Assembly: GCA_900635495.1 (NCBI GenBank)
Contig: LR134136.1
Location: 2,108,001-2,172,000 of the forward strand
Source: Atlantibacter hermannii
Lineage (GTDB): Bacteria; Pseudomonadota; Gammaproteobacteria; Enterobacterales; Enterobacteriaceae
Length of the DNA: 64,000 nucleotides
Reading direction: 5' to 3'
A model generated the notes under the pieces. That model had not been told where the DNA came from and ran no database searches. It saw nothing but the letters and a program-made list of their open reading frames with translations. Position 1 is the stretch's first letter, and every line of letters begins with the position of its first letter. Made by a program: the position numbers and the translations under genes. Positions 28,809 to 38,337 of this stretch are shown here, piece after piece.

Positions 28809-29444
28809 ATGTTTACCGGTATTGTCCAGGGCGTGGCGAAAATTATCGCCATTGATGAAAAACCCAATTTCCGCACGCATGTTGTGGCGTTACCGCCAGA
28901 ACTGCTGCCGGGCCTTGAAACGGGCGCGTCGGTGGCGCATAACGGCTGTTGTCTGACGGTTACGCACATCGATGGCGACAAAGTCAGCTTCGATCTAATG
29001 AAAGAAACACTGCGCATCACTAATTTAGGCGAGCTGGTGCCAGGCGATCTGGTGAATATTGAGCGTGCGGCAAAATTCAGCGATGAAATTGGCGGGCACT
29101 TGATGTCCGGCCATATTATGACGACAGCTGAAGTGTCAAAAATATTAACCTCAGAAAATAACCGCCAGATTTGGTTAAAACCTCAGGATCCGACGCTGCT
29201 GAAGTATATTCTTCACAAAGGATTTATTGGCATTGATGGTATAAGCCTGACCGTCGGCGAAGTCACTGCCACCCGGTTTTGCGTACATTTAATTCCGGAA
29301 ACCCTTCAGCGTACGACCCTCAGAAATAAGAAGCTCGGTCAGCGGGTGAATATCGAAATCGATCCGCAAACCCAGGCGGTGGTTGATACCGTTGAACGTG
29401 TGCTGGCGTCGCGTGAAGCCGCGGCAAAAATTGCCGACGCGTAA
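28809..29444 (+). CDS. ribC: Riboflavin synthase alpha chain
   Basis: Dismutates two 6,7-dimethyl-8-ribityllumazine molecules to riboflavin, the last step of the pathway (named ribC in E. coli K-12, ribE in many annotations). The start at 28809 (MFTGIVQGVAKI) gives 211 aa. Two lumazine-binding repeats are visible, with the signature start MFTGI and the conserved NGCCLTV and GIDGISLTV in repeats 1 and 2. It is divergent from mdtK, as in E. coli. Confidence 0.97.
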   Translation: MFTGIVQGVAKIIAIDEKPNFRTHVVALPPELLPGLETGASVAHNGCCLTVTHIDGDKVSFDLMKETLRITNLGELVPGDLVNIERAAKFSDEIGGHLMSGHIMTTAEVSKILTSENNRQIWLKPQDPTLLKYILHKGFIGIDGISLTVGEVTATRFCVHLIPETLQRTTLRNKKLGQRVNIEIDPQTQAVVDTVERVLASREAAAKIADA

Positions 29445-29448
29445 GACC

Positions 29449-29475
29449 AAAAAACCCCGGTTTGCCGGGGTTAAT
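29449..29475. terminator. Bidirectional terminator between ribC and cfa
   Basis: AACCCCGG/CCGGGGTT stem with a TTTG loop, flanked by A and T runs and located between convergent genes. Confidence 0.8.
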
Positions 29476-29476
29476 A

Positions 29477-30625
29477 TTAACGCGCGACGCGCAACCCGTT
29501 TTCCACTCCCCGGCTGAAAACCACCTGCCAGAGCTGCAAATCCCGGGCGCGGAATGCGCCTGCGCAGGCGTTCAGATAATAGCTGAACATCCGTTTAAAA
29601 CGTTCGGAATAGTTATCCGCCAGTTCCGGCCACGCTTCCATAAACCTGGCATGCCAGGCCATCAGCGTTTTATCGTAATCCGCACCGAAATTGTGCCAGT
29701 CTTCCATCACGAAATAGGGGGCGCTGGCATCGGCGATATGGCGCACCGAGGGCAGGCAGCCATTGGGGAAAATGTACTTATTGATCCACGGGTCGACATT
29801 ATTATCGGTTTTACGTGAACCAATGGTATGCAGCAGGAAGATGCCGTCTGGTTTCAGATTGCGATCAACGACCCTGAAATAGGTTGCGTAGTTTTTGGGG
29901 CCCACGTGTTCAAACATGCCCACTGACACGATGCGGTCAAAGCGATCGTCCAGTTCCCGGTAGTCCTGCAATAAAATGGTGACGTCCAGCCCCTGGCAGC
30001 GCGCCTGGGCCATTTTTCGCTGTTCTGCGGATACCGTTACGCCCGTGACCGAAACGCCATACTCACGGGCAGCGAACTCTGCCAGTCCACCCCAACCGCA
30101 GCCGATATCCAGTAACCGCATACCCCGCTCAAGCTGGAGTTTTTCACAGACCAGACGCAGTTTGGCGCGCTGGGCGTCGGCCAGGTTATCGGCGTCTTTC
30201 CAGTAGGCGCAGGAGTATTGCATATAGCCGTCGAGCATGCGGCTGAACAGATCGTTGCCCAAATCGTAATGCTCTTTGCCCACCATCCAGGCGCGTTTGG
30301 GGTTTTGAAGATTGAAAATCCGTGCGCCAAGCACCCGCAGCGTATCTTTAAAATGGGTAGGAAGTTGGTTTTCCAGACCGGCTTTAAGCACATTGGTGAA
30401 AAACAGATCCAGCCGTTCGCACTCCCACCAGCCATCCATATAACTTTCACCCAGGCCCAGCGAGCCTTGCTGCAAGACGCGTTTATAAAAATCGGGGTTT
30501 TTGATTTGCGGATCGGCGGGGGAAGGGCCATTTATCGCGACTCCCGCTTTGCTGAGCAGGTCGTTAACGATACGGAACCATTGATTGTCCCGTAATCCGA
30601 CTTCTTCTATACACGATGAACTCAT
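29477..30625 (-). CDS. cfa: Cyclopropane-fatty-acyl-phospholipid synthase
   Basis: Methylenates double bonds of membrane phospholipid acyl chains using SAM, mainly on entry to stationary phase or in acid. The start at 30625 (MSSSCIEEVGLRDNQW) gives 382 aa, the E. coli length; the longer in-frame ORF to 30754 is not family-like. The SAM-binding motif is LLDIGCGWGGLAEFAA (about residue 170). VGMFEHVGPKNY carries active-site residues. Confidence 0.97.
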   Translation of the reverse strand: MSSSCIEEVGLRDNQWFRIVNDLLSKAGVAINGPSPADPQIKNPDFYKRVLQQGSLGLGESYMDGWWECERLDLFFTNVLKAGLENQLPTHFKDTLRVLGARIFNLQNPKRAWMVGKEHYDLGNDLFSRMLDGYMQYSCAYWKDADNLADAQRAKLRLVCEKLQLERGMRLLDIGCGWGGLAEFAAREYGVSVTGVTVSAEQRKMAQARCQGLDVTILLQDYRELDDRFDRIVSVGMFEHVGPKNYATYFRVVDRNLKPDGIFLLHTIGSRKTDNNVDPWINKYIFPNGCLPSVRHIADASAPYFVMEDWHNFGADYDKTLMAWHARFMEAWPELADNYSERFKRMFSYYLNACAGAFRARDLQLWQVVFSRGVENGLRVAR

Positions 30626-30890
30626 AGCTTCTCCATCACTGTGCGGTGAACAACGCCCTGAAGGCAGGGCGGCGAGAAATTTCACGGAAAACTCCGCGAG
30701 CCTGAAATCCGACGAGAACAGAGGAAGGGAGAAGGCCCTTACCTTAAAGGCCATCCATGGAGCAAAAAGGAGCGAACGCTCCGGAATCCATCATAAAAAT
30801 CATTTTATAAGACTGCCAGTCAGTATAGAACTCACCGTGAGGGGGTTCAATAAAAAATGATTAGCAGTCTAATTAAATGTTTGCAGCAGA

Positions 30891-32093
30891 TCAGGAATTT
30901 TGCGACGACGTGGTCGAGCGACGCAGGTTTATCGCTTCGCTATCCACTACCTGCATCCGGTAGCCCAGCGCCACGATGATGATGGTTGAGAGCATTACAC
31001 TGGTGGTAGACAGCAGCGGCGCAGCGGAAACCAGCCAGGAAACCGCCAGGCTTGCCAGAAAACACAATCCCAGTTGCAGCGTATTTTGCAGCGCGGCTGC
31101 ACGGCCGGTTGCCTGTGGGAAGGGTTGCAGCGCCGAGGCGACCACAATCGGATAGACCGCGCCGTTTACCGCCGCCATCAGGCAGAACGGAATCAAAATC
31201 AGTGTCAGGCTTGGGTTGGGCATCAGGCCCGCGCCCCAGGTGGCAATGACGCTCAGGGCAAATAACATCAACAGCCAGGGCAGCATATGCGGACCAGACC
31301 ATTTTTTCAGGGCGCTACGGCAGCCGTACCCGCCGATGAGAAAAGCGATGGTCTGCGGCACATAGCTCAGGCCAATCGCGGTGGGCCCATAGCCCATGTC
31401 GCTGAGAATAAACGGTGAACCGGTCAGCCAGGCGAAAAAGCTGGCAGAGCAGCCTGCATAGATCATGACGTTGCCGCTGTAGCGTTTCGAGCGAAGCAGC
31501 GTCATAAAACCGAGCGGAGCGGCGTCATCATGAGCCTTTTGGGTGCGAGGTGCTAAGCGCAACGCCGGGATCATCAGCGCGAGGGTGATAAAGAACAGCA
31601 CCAGGAAAATAACTTCCCAGTTGAAATGATGCAGCAACCAGCTTCCCAACAGCGGGGCGAGGGCAGGGGAAAGCGCAACCAGCGGCATGATGGTCGCGAA
31701 AATGCGGTTAGTGCGCGACGCAGGATAATAATCGGTCACCAGCGCTTGCCACGTCACGGCTGCGGCGCAAACCCCGATAGCCTGAACAAAACGCAGGGCC
31801 AGCAGCATCGCGGCGTTTTCAACCCACAACATACCCAGGCAGCCTGCGGCGAAAATACTTAACCCGGCCAGCAGGACAGGTTTACGACCATAACGGTCAG
31901 ACAACGGGCCCCAGGCCAGCTGTGCCACGGCGAAGCCCGCCAGGAATAAACTCAGGCTGGCGCTGACGGCTGAAGCCTCGGTGCCTAAATCCTGTTGAAT
32001 GACGGCAAACGCCGGCAAATACATGTCGGTCGCCAGGAAGCCGAGCACGCTCAGGCCCGCAAGCCACACTAAAAAACCTCGTGAAGGACGCAT
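30891..32093 (-). CDS. punC: Purine nucleoside efflux protein PunC (YdhC), MFS
   Basis: A 400 aa Bcr/CflA-type major facilitator with 12 predicted segments. Motif A LSDRYGRKPVLLAG lies between segments 2 and 3. E. coli YdhC was characterised as a purine nucleoside transporter controlled by the divergent LysR regulator PunR (YdhB). The N-terminus MRPSRGFLVWLAGLSVLGFLATDMYLPAFA matches the family in length and sequence (shown here only in part as key residues). Confidence 0.92.
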   Translation of the reverse strand: MRPSRGFLVWLAGLSVLGFLATDMYLPAFAVIQQDLGTEASAVSASLSLFLAGFAVAQLAWGPLSDRYGRKPVLLAGLSIFAAGCLGMLWVENAAMLLALRFVQAIGVCAAAVTWQALVTDYYPASRTNRIFATIMPLVALSPALAPLLGSWLLHHFNWEVIFLVLFFITLALMIPALRLAPRTQKAHDDAAPLGFMTLLRSKRYSGNVMIYAGCSASFFAWLTGSPFILSDMGYGPTAIGLSYVPQTIAFLIGGYGCRSALKKWSGPHMLPWLLMLFALSVIATWGAGLMPNPSLTLILIPFCLMAAVNGAVYPIVVASALQPFPQATGRAAALQNTLQLGLCFLASLAVSWLVSAAPLLSTTSVMLSTIIIVALGYRMQVVDSEAINLRRSTTSSQNS

Positions 32094-32205
32094 TGTGATT
32101 CTCTTTCGTTACTCATACATCGGACGCAGGAGTTTACAAAAGTGCAATCGACCTTGTGAAACGCTAATATTTGCACGTTCCTTTCAAAATTTTTGCAGGC
32201 AAAGC

Positions 32206-33117
32206 ATGTGGTCTGAATATTCGCTGGAAGTAGTTGATGCCGTTGCGCGAAACGGCAGTTTTAGCGCGGCGGCGCAGGAACTGCATCGTGTGCCCTCTGC
32301 GGTGAGCTATACCGTGAAACAACTGGAGGAATGGCTGGCGGTTCCGCTATTTATCCGTCGCCACCGGGAAGTGGAACTTACGCCCGCCGGCGCGTGGTTT
32401 TTAAGAGAGGGCCGTACTGTTATCAGAAAAATGATGGTCACGCGCCAGCAGTGCCAACAAATCGCTAACGGCTGGCGCGGCCAGCTTTCCATTGCCGTTG
32501 ATAACATCGTCAAACCGGCGCGTACCCGGCAATTAATCCTGGATTTTTATCGCCACTTCGACGACGTGGAACTGCTGGTAGCGCAGGAAGTGTTCAATGG
32601 TGTCTGGGATGCGCTGTCTGATGGGCGCGTGGAGGTGGCGATAGGCGCAACGCAGGCGATCCCGGTAGGGGGACGGTTTACCTTTCGCGACATGGGGCCG
32701 TTAAGCTGGCGCTGTGTTGTCAGCGCCGCCCATCCGCTGGCGGCTATTAACACGCCGCTTAGTGACGATCAGTTGCGCCAGTGGCCTTCGCTGGTGCTGG
32801 AAGACACGTCACGGTCGTTGCCGAAGCGTACTACTTGGCTGCTGGATAACCAACGTCGCGTGGTGGTGCCTGACTGGGCGACTGCGGTGGATTGCCTGAA
32901 TCACGGATTGTGTATCGGGATGGTGCCCGCGCATCTCGCACACGATCCGGTGGTGTCAGGGCAATGGAAACAACTCGAACTGGACGATCCGTTTCCCGAC
33001 TCACCCTGCTGCCTGACCTGGAAGCAAACCGATGCTTCACCGGCGCTGCTCTGGCTGCTGGATTATCTGGGCGACAGTGAAACGCTGAATCGGGAGTGGT
33101 TGATGGAGCCGGAATAA
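32206..33117 (+). CDS. punR: LysR-type regulator PunR (YdhB)
   Basis: A 303 aa LysR regulator (E. coli 310). The start at 32206 (MWSEYSLEVVDAVARNGSF) puts the winged helix-turn-helix at residues 1-60 (FSAAAQELHRVPSAVSYTVK). A periplasmic-binding-like effector domain follows. It is divergent from punC across a 112 bp promoter region and presumably activates punC. The longer ORF from 31999 overlaps punC and is rejected. It converges on purR with 16 bp between stops. Confidence 0.93.
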   Translation: MWSEYSLEVVDAVARNGSFSAAAQELHRVPSAVSYTVKQLEEWLAVPLFIRRHREVELTPAGAWFLREGRTVIRKMMVTRQQCQQIANGWRGQLSIAVDNIVKPARTRQLILDFYRHFDDVELLVAQEVFNGVWDALSDGRVEVAIGATQAIPVGGRFTFRDMGPLSWRCVVSAAHPLAAINTPLSDDQLRQWPSLVLEDTSRSLPKRTTWLLDNQRRVVVPDWATAVDCLNHGLCIGMVPAHLAHDPVVSGQWKQLELDDPFPDSPCCLTWKQTDASPALLWLLDYLGDSETLNREWLMEPE

Positions 33118-33133
33118 CCCGGCTCCGGCAGGA

Positions 33134-34159
33134 TCAACGGCGATAATCGCGGAAGGGGCCGTCGGCCACAGAACGACGCTCAATCAGACGCGGATGCACT
33201 TCAATGGTCTGGGACTCTTCACGCTTATTTACGATGCGATCGAGCAGCATGTTAAACGCGGTCTCACCCAGGGAATCTTTCGGCTGGTGGATGGTGGTTA
33301 ACGCCGGGCTGAAGAAGCGGGCGTTGCGCACATTGTCATAACCGATCACCGAAATATCCTGCGGCACGCGCAGACCCATTTCATCGGCTGCACAAATCGC
33401 GCCCATCGCCATCACATCACCCCCGCAGAATACGGCGGTCGGACGCGGATGCTGCGAAAGAATTTGCTGCATCGCACGATAGCCAGATTCCGGTTCGAAA
33501 TCGCCCTGAACAATCCAGTTTTCCGGTACGGTGATATTCACTTCTTCCAGCGCTTTCAGGAAACCAGCCAGACGGCCCGCGCCGGTATTGCGTTCAAGGG
33601 GCCCCGGGATCACACCGAGATCGCGATGGCCGCGTTCGATCAAATAGCGCCCGGCCATATAGCCGCCCTGGAAGGCGTTATCGATAACCGAATCAGTGAA
33701 GTCGGCTCTGGATTCGCCCCAGTCCATCACCACCATCGGGATATGACGATACTCTTCCAGCGTCGACAGCAGGGATTCAGGATATTCAGAGCACATGACC
33801 AACAGGCCATCAACACGCTTTTGCGCCATCATCGACAGATAGGCGCGCTGTTTTTCCTGATTGTTGTGGGCGTTACCCAAAATTAGCGTGTAGCCTTTGC
33901 TAAAACAGCTGTTTTCTACCGCTTCGATAATTTCAGCAAAATAGGGCGCTTCGCTGCTGGTCGCCAGCAAACCGATAGATTTCGTATGATTGACTTTTAA
34001 GCTGCGTGCGACGGCGCTCGGGGAATAGTGTAATTCCTTGATAGCCGCCCAGACTGCATTGCGTGTTTCTTCCGCCACAAAACGGGTTTTGTTAATAACA
34101 TGCGACACAGTTGTAGTGGAAACGTTTGCGCGTTTAGCGACATCTTTTATAGTTGCCAT
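33134..34159 (-). CDS. purR: Purine repressor PurR
   Basis: A LacI-family repressor of 341 aa that binds operators of purine genes with hypoxanthine or guanine as corepressor. The N-terminal HTH is TIKDVAKRANVSTTTVSHVIN with the hinge helix YSPSAVARSLK. The periplasmic-binding fold follows, with the corepressor pocket around VVMDWG and IGYDN. Two PurR boxes (one within the HTH coding sequence) point to autoregulation, as in E. coli. Confidence 0.97.
   Translation of the reverse strand: MATIKDVAKRANVSTTTVSHVINKTRFVAEETRNAVWAAIKELHYSPSAVARSLKVNHTKSIGLLATSSEAPYFAEIIEAVENSCFSKGYTLILGNAHNNQEKQRAYLSMMAQKRVDGLLVMCSEYPESLLSTLEEYRHIPMVVMDWGESRADFTDSVIDNAFQGGYMAGRYLIERGHRDLGVIPGPLERNTGAGRLAGFLKALEEVNITVPENWIVQGDFEPESGYRAMQQILSQHPRPTAVFCGGDVMAMGAICAADEMGLRVPQDISVIGYDNVRNARFFSPALTTIHQPKDSLGETAFNMLLDRIVNKREESQTIEVHPRLIERRSVADGPFRDYRR
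34115..34132 (-). promoter_or_regulatory. PurR operator O2-like site inside purR
   Basis: On the minus strand CGCGCAAACGTTTCCAC matches the PurR consensus ACGCAAACGTTTTCGT. It lies within the first codons of purR, where E. coli has its second autoregulatory operator. Confidence 0.75.
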
Positions 34160-34200
34160 TCTTGTTACTCCAGACCCTCTCCGAGCCCCTGTTCATCACA

Positions 34201-34216
34201 GGTTAAACGTTTGCCT
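34201..34216 (-). promoter_or_regulatory. PurR operator O1-like site
   Basis: On the minus strand AGGCAAACGTTTAACC is a clear PurR box, about 42 bp upstream of the purR ATG. Confidence 0.8.
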
Positions 34217-34448
34217 ATGCTAACCCCGGTGCGCAACTTTTCGTTTGCGGGTATGTCGGGAAATTGCGACATCAAAAGGAGGGGGTCAATGGCTGGTGAA
34301 AAATAAGGTAGCGACGGATTTTGTCTGATCTTGCGCAAAAGTGGAAGAGGGAAAACGCATATCAGCTTAAATCCCGTGGTAATTTTATCTGAAAATATGC
34401 AAAAATGATCTGCACACACTTTTATTGTGGATAACAAGGAGAGCAAAA

Positions 34449-34539
34449 ATGAGCACAGACCTGAAATTTTCTCTGGTGACAACCGTTATCCGTACTTGGT
34501 TTGATTGTGGCAACCAGTTTTGTTGCTGTATTAAACTAA
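34449..34539 (+). pseudogene. ynhF: Small membrane protein YnhF (single frameshift)
   Basis: E. coli YnhF is a 29-residue single-span inner-membrane peptide encoded between purR and ydhP. Here MSTDLKFSLVTTVI is followed by an out-of-frame stretch. Deleting one C from the CC at 34490-34491 gives VLGLIVATSFVAVLN and a stop at 34537, exactly 29 residues. The start follows AAGGAGAGCAAAA, a strong ribosome-binding site. It is too short for routine gene finders and is further hidden by the indel. Confidence 0.85.
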
Positions 34540-34876
34540 GCCAAAAAGCGGGCAGTGAAGACTTATCTCTTGTTAAACGCCAGAAAAGCGCATTTTTTGG
34601 CGTTTAGTGCATTTTAGAGGGGATGAATTAACGAGGATCTTTTCAGAATAAAACACTGCAGGCTTGCGCTGAAAACTTTTTTTAACAACCCGCCGTAGGC
34701 TTTTTCCTCAGGCAACAAATTTCTCTGCCAGTTATTCACAAATCAGCAAAACTCTTTTGCCAAAACACCGCCTTCCTTTCTCATGTGACAAATGTCACTC
34801 TTCGCTCTCTTTATTTACAGGTCACTCATCTTGTCGGCGGCGATGACGTGAGGGACGGGTTTGCTGGAACTGACTA

Positions 34877-36043
34877 ATGAAAATAAATTATCCGCTACTG
34901 GCGCTGGCAATTGGCGCATTTGGAATCGGCACCACGGAATTTTCGCCGATGGGATTACTGCCGGTGATTGCCCGTGGCGTCGATGTCTCCATACCGGCGG
35001 CAGGAATGCTGATCAGCGCTTATGCCGTGGGGGTTATGGTCGGCGCGCCGCTGATGACGTTGCTGCTCTCTCATCGCGCTCGTCGCAGCGCATTGATATT
35101 CCTGATGGCGATTTTTACTCTCGGGAATGTGCTCTCGGCTATTGCCCCTGACTATGCCACGCTGATGGTGTCACGCATCATCACCAGCCTGAATCATGGA
35201 GCGTTTTTCGGCCTCGGCTCGGTGGTGGCGGCAAGTGTGGTGCCGAAACATAAACAGGCGAGTGCGGTGGCGACCATGTTCATGGGCCTGACCATCGTGA
35301 ATATCGGCGGCGTGCCCGCCGCTACCTGGCTGGGCGAGACCATTGGCTGGCGAATGTCGTTTCTCGCGACCGCAGGCCTCGGCGTTATTGCGATCATCAG
35401 CCTGGCGTTTTCTTTGCCGAAAGGCGGCGCGGGCGAGCGACCGGATGTGAAGAAAGAGCTGTCGGTGCTGATGCGGCCGCAGGTGGTAAGTGCGTTGTTG
35501 ACCACGGTCTTAGGGGCCGGGGCGATGTTTACCCTGTATACCTATATATCGCCGGTGCTACAGCATGTCACCCACGCCACCCCGCTGTTCGTCACGGCTA
35601 TGCTGGTGCTGATTGGGTGGGCTTCTCTATTGGTAACTGGCTGGGCGGCCGCCTGGCAGACCGTTCGGTCACCGGTACCTTGAAAGGCTTCCTTGCGCTG
35701 CTGATTGTGATTATGGCCGCCATTCCCTGGCTGGCACGTAGCGAATGGGGGGCGGCATTAAGCATGGTGGTATGGGGTGCCGCGACCTTCGCGGTCGTAC
35801 CGCCGCTGCAGATGCGCGTCCATGCGGGTCGCAAGCGATGCGCCGGGCTTATCTTCATCGGTGAATATTGGCGCGTTTAATCTGGGTAATGCATTGGGTG
35901 CGGCGGCAGGCGGCGCGGTTATCCAGGCTGGTCTTGGACTGAATATGGTACCCGTGATGGGGGCGACGATCGCAGGATTGGGATTATTGTTGGTGGTCCT
36001 GTCATCGCGACGCGAACGTGAAACCCTGTGCGCCGCTGAATGA
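34877..36043 (+). pseudogene. ydhP: MFS transporter YdhP (two compensating frameshifts)
   Basis: An arabinose-efflux-like (DHA1) permease of unknown substrate with 12 predicted segments. The first frame (MKINYPLLALAIGAFGIGT) breaks at 35615-35617, where a G is missing from GGGG (LIGVGFSIGNW expected). The second frame breaks at 35820-35821 with an extra C (QMRVMRVASDAPGL expected), and the third runs to 36043. With both corrected the protein is 388 aa (E. coli 389). Confidence 0.9.
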
Positions 36044-36074
36044 AAAAACGGAGAAGGTTTACCTTCTCCGTGTA
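36044..36074. terminator. Bidirectional terminator between ydhP and sodB
   Basis: ACGGAGAAGGT/ACCTTCTCCGT stem immediately after the ydhP stop; the A run on the left serves sodB on the minus strand. Confidence 0.8.
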
Positions 36075-36079
36075 GCCTG

Positions 36080-36661
36080 TCAGGCAGCAAAGTTTTTCGC
36101 GACGAAATTCCAGTTTACCAGCGCCCAGAAGTGCTCCAGATATTGCGGACGGGCGTTACGGTAATCGATGTAGTACGCATGTTCCCATACGTCTACCGTC
36201 AGCAACGGTTTGGCAGGCGAAGTGAGCGGCGTACCGGCGTTAGACGTGGATACAATCGCCAGCGTGCCATCGGGGTTTTTCACAAGCCAGGTCCAGCCGG
36301 AACCAAAGTTCTTAATAGCTGCGTCTGTAAAGCGGGTTTTGAACTCCGCGAAGCTGCCAAACGCAGCATTGATGGCATCTGCCAGCGCGCCGTCTGGTTC
36401 GCCGCCAGCCTGCGGGGCGAGGCAGTGCCAGTAAAAAGTATGGTTCCACACCTGTGCGGCATTGTTGAAAATCCCGCCTTCGGCGCTTCGCACGATCTCT
36501 TCTAATGATTTCCCTTCGAACGCGGTACCCGTAATCAGGTTATTGAGGTTAGTGACATAGGTCTGATGATGTTTGCCATAGTGATACTCCAGCGTTTCTG
36601 CGGAGATATGCGGCTCAAGGGCCTCTTTGGCATACGGTAATGCAGGTAGTTCGAACGACAT
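36080..36661 (-). CDS. sodB: Superoxide dismutase [Fe]
   Basis: A cytoplasmic Fe-SOD of 193 aa, the E. coli length. Iron ligands appear as His27 (YHYGKHHQTYV region), His74 (NHTFYWHCL), and Asp/His in the signature DVWEHAYYIDYRN. In E. coli the mRNA is a RyhB target and is turned off in iron starvation. A leader of modest length upstream is consistent, but I did not map the pairing site. Confidence 0.98.
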   Translation of the reverse strand: MSFELPALPYAKEALEPHISAETLEYHYGKHHQTYVTNLNNLITGTAFEGKSLEEIVRSAEGGIFNNAAQVWNHTFYWHCLAPQAGGEPDGALADAINAAFGSFAEFKTRFTDAAIKNFGSGWTWLVKNPDGTLAIVSTSNAGTPLTSPAKPLLTVDVWEHAYYIDYRNARPQYLEHFWALVNWNFVAKNFAA

Positions 36662-36780
36662 TGCTTGACTCCTTATTATATGACGCTAAATACGTACTTT
36701 TAGTGCGTGTATTAGGGTAGCAAATTGAAAGAGTAAGCAAAAGATGAAGTTACCTGCCCGTAAAGGGCAGGTTAAGGTAT

Positions 36781-37620
36781 TCAGCGGATAGTTCTTGGCG
36801 TCATCACCCGGCGAGCGCCAACATAATGGCGTTGCCAGTAATCTTCGCTCAGTGACGTGATTTCAATGTCGCGACCCGAACGGGCGACTGAATGAATTTA
36901 CCGTTGCCGACGTATACGCCGACGTGATCGGCGGTACCGCGACCACGGTGCGGAAAAACACCAAATCTCCACTTTGCAACTCCGCCACATTTACCGGCGA
37001 TGCATCGCGCAGATGGTACATCTCATTAGCCGTGCGCGGGATGCGAAACTTCACCAGATCCTTGTATGCGTAATAAATCAGGCCGCTGCAATCGAAACCG
37101 TACGCGGAGATGCGCCGCCCAACGGTAGGGTTTGCCAATTTGGCCCATTAATTTGTTCAGCGCGGTCTGCTGCGCTTTCTGAACGCGAACTTTGTGCGCT
37201 TCAGCAATCGTGGTTGTTTGCTGGTTTTCACCGTCACGCACGATTTCTTCCCGGTTTTACGGGATTTGGTGCATGACTGTTTGATCATTTCTACTGCCGC
37301 GGTAACAGGCTGGGCGCTGCGGCGTTTTTGCCACGCTTTTGGCGGCGGAACGGGAAGAGGAGGTTTGGAACCTGAAGCCGTCTTTTTAGCGGCGCTGGTG
37401 TGGGTACTTTTTGTCGCTGATGTTTTTTCGAAGATTGCGTTGTTTTTGCGGTGTTCTTTTTGTTAGTTGCTTTATTCGTGGATGATTTGTCTGCGTGTTT
37501 TGTTTTCGTAATCTGCTTATGCACCGCAGACGGGCGAGCATGCTCCGACGCCAGAGCGAGCGGCGTAAAGCTTAAAGAAGTAAAAAATAGAGCACAAAGC
37601 GTAAGCGAAACTTTATTCAT
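36781..37620 (-). pseudogene. mepH: Murein DD-endopeptidase MepH (YdhO), six single-base deletions
   Basis: A periplasmic NlpC/P60 enzyme that cleaves D-Ala-mDAP crosslinks. The start at 37620 (MNKVSLTLCALFF) begins a signal peptide; a Lys/Thr/Ser-rich linker follows, then the peptidase domain (GKPYRW, FDCSGLIYYAYKDL with the nucleophile Cys, a His in the DHVGVYVGNGKF region) and the end RVMTPRTIR. The reading frame changes six times: missing bases at about 37423-37428, 37214, 37118, 37098, 36947 and 36882, each in a homopolymer. Restoring all six gives 281 aa (E. coli 271). Confidence 0.88.
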
Positions 37621-37960
37621 CCGCACCACTGAGCGTTCCCCTGAACTATGCTGACAATCATGCCAGCGTGTGATTTTCAAAACCCGTCGATTCTAATCCA
37701 TAAAATCGTTCAACGTTAAGAGAGTTATTCTCCCAAAACGCCGTTTTGGAACCATGCGCAAATAAAATGACCAACTTACGCTTCACTTGCTCGTTTTTTG
37801 CACAATAGTTGAGTGAAAGAGTAAGGTTTTAGGCGTTGAAAATGTTATTCTGGTCGCATGTTTACTGGGAACGTTACGGTTCATCTCCCGGATTTACACA
37901 GTTCCCTGATAGCCAGTAAAATTCAGGCTGTTTGCCTGAAAAGCTTGAGGAAGCAAGACA
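37621..37960. other. mepH-grxD divergent promoter region
   Basis: A 340 bp AT-rich divergent gap. It should hold both promoters; no ORF or RNA is recognised. Confidence 0.5.
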
Positions 37961-38301
37961 ATGAGCACCACCATCGAAAAAATTGAACGCCAAATCGCTG
38001 AAAACCCGATCCTGCTGTACATGAAAGGTTCACCAAAACTGCCAAGCTGCGGTTTCTCTGCTCAGGCTGTACAGGCGCTGTCTGCCTGCGGCGAGCGTTT
38101 CGCTTACGTTGATATCCTCCAGAACCCGGATATCCGTGCAGAGCTGCCGAAATATGCGAACTGGCCGACATTCCCGCAATTGTGGGTCGACGGCGAACTG
38201 GTCGGCGGTTGCGATATCGTTATCGAGATGTACCAGCGCGGGAATTGCAGTCACTGATTAAAGAAACTGCCGCGAAGTACAAAGAGTCCGACGCGGAGTA
38301 A
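37961..38301 (+). pseudogene. grxD: Monothiol glutaredoxin 4, GrxD (C-terminal frameshift)
   Basis: A CGFS monothiol glutaredoxin that binds a shared [2Fe-2S] cluster with glutathione, often with a BolA partner. Cys30 is in KLPSCGFSAQ. The frame is intact to EMYQRG, then reads NCSH-stop at 38257. One missing G in the GGG before AATTGC (about 38241) restores E-LQSLIKETAAKYKESDAE and a stop at 38301, for 113 aa (E. coli 115). The fold is almost complete even as written. Confidence 0.93.
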
Positions 38302-38303
38302 AT

Positions 38304-38331
38304 AAAAAAGCGACCTCAGGTCGCTTTTTTT
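38304..38331. terminator. Bidirectional terminator between grxD and rnt
   Basis: AAGCGACCT/AGGTCGCTT stem flanked by A6 and T6. In E. coli the long helicase gene lhr lies between grxD and rnt; here only 36 bp separate the two stops. Confidence 0.85.
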
Positions 38332-38337
38332 ACGTGC

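Larger units (their letters stand above)
34160..34876. other. purR-ydhP intergenic region
   Basis: A 717 bp gap. It holds the purR control region with O1, the tiny ynhF gene (34449-34539), an inverted repeat AAACGCCA/TGGCGTTT (34573-34606) that may terminate ynhF, and about 260 bp upstream of ydhP with no recognisable element. Confidence 0.6.
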
